A stretch of DNA of 64,000 nucleotides, from NCBI GenBank assembly GCA_002077065.1, contig NAJO01000068.1:62001-126000 (forward strand), in the 5' to 3' direction. The translations under genes were made by a program, and so were the position numbers. Below, one piece after another: positions 61,791 through 64,000 of the stretch (within the stretch, counting starts at the first letter, position 1; each line of letters begins with the position of its first letter). Origin of the DNA: Cryoendolithus antarcticus. Its lineage: Eukaryota > Ascomycota > Dothideomycetes > Cladosporiales > Cladosporiaceae. The notes below the pieces were generated by a model. That model made no database searches and was not told the origin of the DNA. It saw nothing but the letters and a program-made list of their open reading frames with translations.

Positions 61791-62660
61791 ATGCGCCGCC
61801 AAGCCCCCATAGCCCAGACTCTCTACGCCCATCTCTACCCCAGCCCTTCGCCAAAAGACCCTCCAAACTTCTCCACACATCTCTCCCAACATCTCGTCCC
61901 GGAAGTCCGCCTCGAAGTCGCAACTTTCTACGGCGATTTGAACTCCACAGAAGCCCGCTACCCAGGCTTGAACTACTGCCACCCGCCTCATCGCGCCCGT
62001 CTAGCCCGCTTCAAACACCATGCTCGTTTATTCCGGGCCTTCACTGAGCTCGGATTGACCTACCAGGAGATCCAGGACTTCTGCTGCTGGGAGGGGACGA
62101 GGTGGGCAAGGGAGCGTTTCGAACGAGATGAAGGGGTGAAAGTGAGGGATACGACTGGCGAGGAGATCGGAGCGTGGGTGGACTGGAGAGACCGGGATCT
62201 GGTGCCGGAAGTGAAGGGAGGGATCGAGAGGAAGACGGAGGTCAGGGCGTGCGTTGAGCGTGGTGGGGAGGACGCGGAGATGGAGGATGAGGGGGATGTC
62301 GAGGACGACGACGAGGAGGAGGGATCAGAAGGTTCAGACGAGACAGCGTCAGCGCCTGAGCCGAATGAAGAGGTACAGGCGAGGGAGGAGCACATGGATT
62401 TGATCAGAAATCGAAGAGACACCAGTATTTCCGCACGCATCCTGGCGGCGTGGGAAGAAGGCACAGCATTACCACCAGAGCTGGAGCAATACCTCAAAGA
62501 GCGAAGCGAGCGCAACGGCCACCAAGTACGAGACACGGACATCTTCGAGTTCCTGCGCACACGGAGACGCATCGGCTTGGACGCAGTGATGACTGCGGTC
62601 GAGAGCGGTGCAGCTCCAGCGGCTCGATCAGCGGTGGAAGTGGCGGCCACAGCTGCTTAG
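61791..62660 (+). CDS. Acidic fungal protein of unknown function
   Basis: Single-exon gene for 289 residues. I start at the ATG at 61791 (MRRQAPIAQTLYAHLYPSPS) because the frame upstream to 61350 is a CT-rich leader encoding Pro/Ser-rich sequence with no conservation signs. The N-terminal ~150 residues form a helical domain that looks conserved (ARFKHHARLFRAFTELGLTY, EIQDFCCWEGTRWARERFE, VKVRDTTGEEIGAWVDWRDRDL). An acidic segment follows (EDAEMEDEGDVEDDDEEEGS), and then a helical C-terminal part (TSISARILAAWEEGTALPPE, DTDIFEFLRTRRRIGLDAV). No signal peptide or membrane span. I do not recognise a named family; the CCWEGTRWAR block recalls uncharacterised dothideomycete proteins. A nuclear role would be a guess based on the acidic tract. 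Confidence 0.76.
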   Translation: MRRQAPIAQTLYAHLYPSPSPKDPPNFSTHLSQHLVPEVRLEVATFYGDLNSTEARYPGLNYCHPPHRARLARFKHHARLFRAFTELGLTYQEIQDFCCWEGTRWARERFERDEGVKVRDTTGEEIGAWVDWRDRDLVPEVKGGIERKTEVRACVERGGEDAEMEDEGDVEDDDEEEGSEGSDETASAPEPNEEVQAREEHMDLIRNRRDTSISARILAAWEEGTALPPELEQYLKERSERNGHQVRDTDIFEFLRTRRRIGLDAVMTAVESGAAPAARSAVEVAATAA

Positions 62661-64000
62661 GGAGCGGGCCGGCAAACGATGAGGCTGTATCCTTGGACCG
62701 TGGGCGCGGATGTGAGTGGCATAGAGGTGCATTGGGAGGCGTCGCGCCGAGCGGCAGCTGTGTTAGGGGGGAGCACGCGACTGAGGAGCAGGGCATCGCT
62801 ATTTTGCTTTCGATATCAGGTGTTACGCATGTACATATTAGATGGGAGTATTTGGGCTGGCTGAGGCGGACAGGGCATGGCGTCGTATTCCAGCAGGGCG
62901 TTATTGGCCGCTCACTCGAGCAATGCATCCGTAGAGAGCAACATGCCTTCAGATCATACTCGATCTCCTCAGTGCATGTCTCCATTACACCGTGAATCGC
63001 CGCCTGGTCAGTTCACGTGCTTCAAGACGGACAGTCAAACGCGTAGGGGCGAGAGGAGAAGTGAGTGAGCAGTCTACCAATGTACTGGTGTCTGTATGTA
63101 CCAAACGCATCCGACAGAACGCGCACAGGCTCGTCTACAAGAGCAAGAGAAGCTCCGTCTTTTGTGCTCATCATGGGCAACATGAAGGCTCTCTAATCCA
63201 TTACCGGAACGCCCGACGTCGTTCCCTCTCAGTCAACATGATGAACGCCAGTGTCCGCAATCTATTCCGTCCGCGAACGCAGTGAACGCCTAGCCCCAGA
63301 GTGAGGCGAAATCATTGAAGCAACGCAGCAAACCAATTTCAATAACGCCAGCCATTCTATCCAAGCATGTCCACCCGCGCGGCCTCTCAGGGCCAAGCAG
63401 TGGACTCTGTCGCCAGTCGGTGGCGGTCCAAGGGGGTATCATCCAGCTCGTCTCGGTCGAAAACACAAGGAAACGTAAGAGAAGGAGCGTAGCGTAGCGG
63501 TCTAGGCAATCGAATCATCGTCGTCGTTGCTCTCATCGCCCGCGCCAAGTGAGGCGCCGCGACTCAGCAAGGAGTCCTCCCGTATGACTCGAAACAAATG
63601 CCCTGAACGCCGCGCTAATGTGAGTGATGAGATCTCCAGTGGATCGATCCTGTGTTCCAAGTTGATCCGTGTAGTGTATAGTGTGTACGTATTTAGCCGG
63701 TGGTGATGATGTAACGAAGAGAAATGTGCTGCATCCCACGCCGGTGCAGCGCAGTCGGTGAATAAACCGGTCAATGTGATGTGTCGCATCACCAGCGGTG
63801 AGGCCGCATCGCATGGATGTCGTGCCACTGCATGTGTGATGAAGTGTCGATTGAGTACGTCCAGACGGCATGTAGCGGGGTGGCGGGGTGCTGAACCGCA
63901 TTTGCGCTTTCCGGACCGAGTCATGGCCGAGCGGACATCTCCGGTAGGCAAGTGCGGCTCAGTTTGAGTGTCAGCAACACAACTTATGCACTTCAGAAAC
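62661..64000. other. Right-edge intergenic, no supportable gene
   Basis: 1.3 kb with only short frames. On the minus strand, 63502-63951 is open and ends in an acidic, Asp-rich tail (DESNDDDDSIA), which could be the last exon of a gene starting beyond the window, but no splice acceptor or domain supports it. Confidence 0.5.

Noticed and set aside
63502..63951. Minus-strand 149-codon frame ending in an acidic tail
   Set aside because: No conserved motif and no splice acceptor found; could be a terminal exon of a gene beyond the edge, but not supportable.

Overview
This is nuclear DNA of a filamentous ascomycete, most likely a dothideomycete. Genes are compact, on both strands, and many are split by 48-120 bp GT-AG introns with CTRAY-like branch points. 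The gene set is fungal: a SLN1-type osmosensor kinase, HRD3, a Nup2-like nucleoporin, mitochondrial SDH4 and MAS1, a DUF155/RMD1-family protein and 2EXR- and F-box-like proteins. The class-level assignment is inferred from gene content, not from a search.

Layout. The left edge (1-2.4 kb) holds a Baeyer-Villiger monooxygenase that runs off the window. It abuts, head to head, the C-terminal half of an NtaA-type flavin monooxygenase. From 2.4 to 41.8 kb lies ordinary housekeeping sequence: SLN1 kinase, DUF155 protein, an Artemis/SNM1-like nuclease, a large membrane protein, an F-box/propeller protein and HRD3 (sharing a divergent promoter), a Nup2-like FG nucleoporin, a Ysc84/SYLF protein, a GNAT acetyltransferase, SDH4 and MAS1 back to back, a DUF1479 dioxygenase-like protein, a GH1 beta-glucosidase, a cyclophilin-RRM protein (cyp6/PPIL4), a small conserved protein and a lysine 2,3-aminomutase.

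From 41.8 to 45.9 kb the sequence is gene-poor. Its one candidate gene is a four-exon, cysteine-rich small protein at 44.74-45.21 kb. From 45.9 to 53.8 kb there are a 2EXR-like protein, a coiled-coil protein, a Rieske/AIF-type oxidoreductase and a TMEM53-like hydrolase.

From 53.9 to 59.2 kb is the most distinctive part. Five paralogous secreted-protein genes stand in a row on the minus strand. Each has a signal-peptide exon, a phase-2 intron at the same place and a second exon with the same core motifs. The middle copy has an in-frame stop and is probably dead. I do not recognise the family. A WDR89-like gene and an unknown acidic protein follow. The last 1.3 kb shows no supportable gene.

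Exon boundaries come from reading splice sites and checking that phases sum correctly; none is backed by transcript data.
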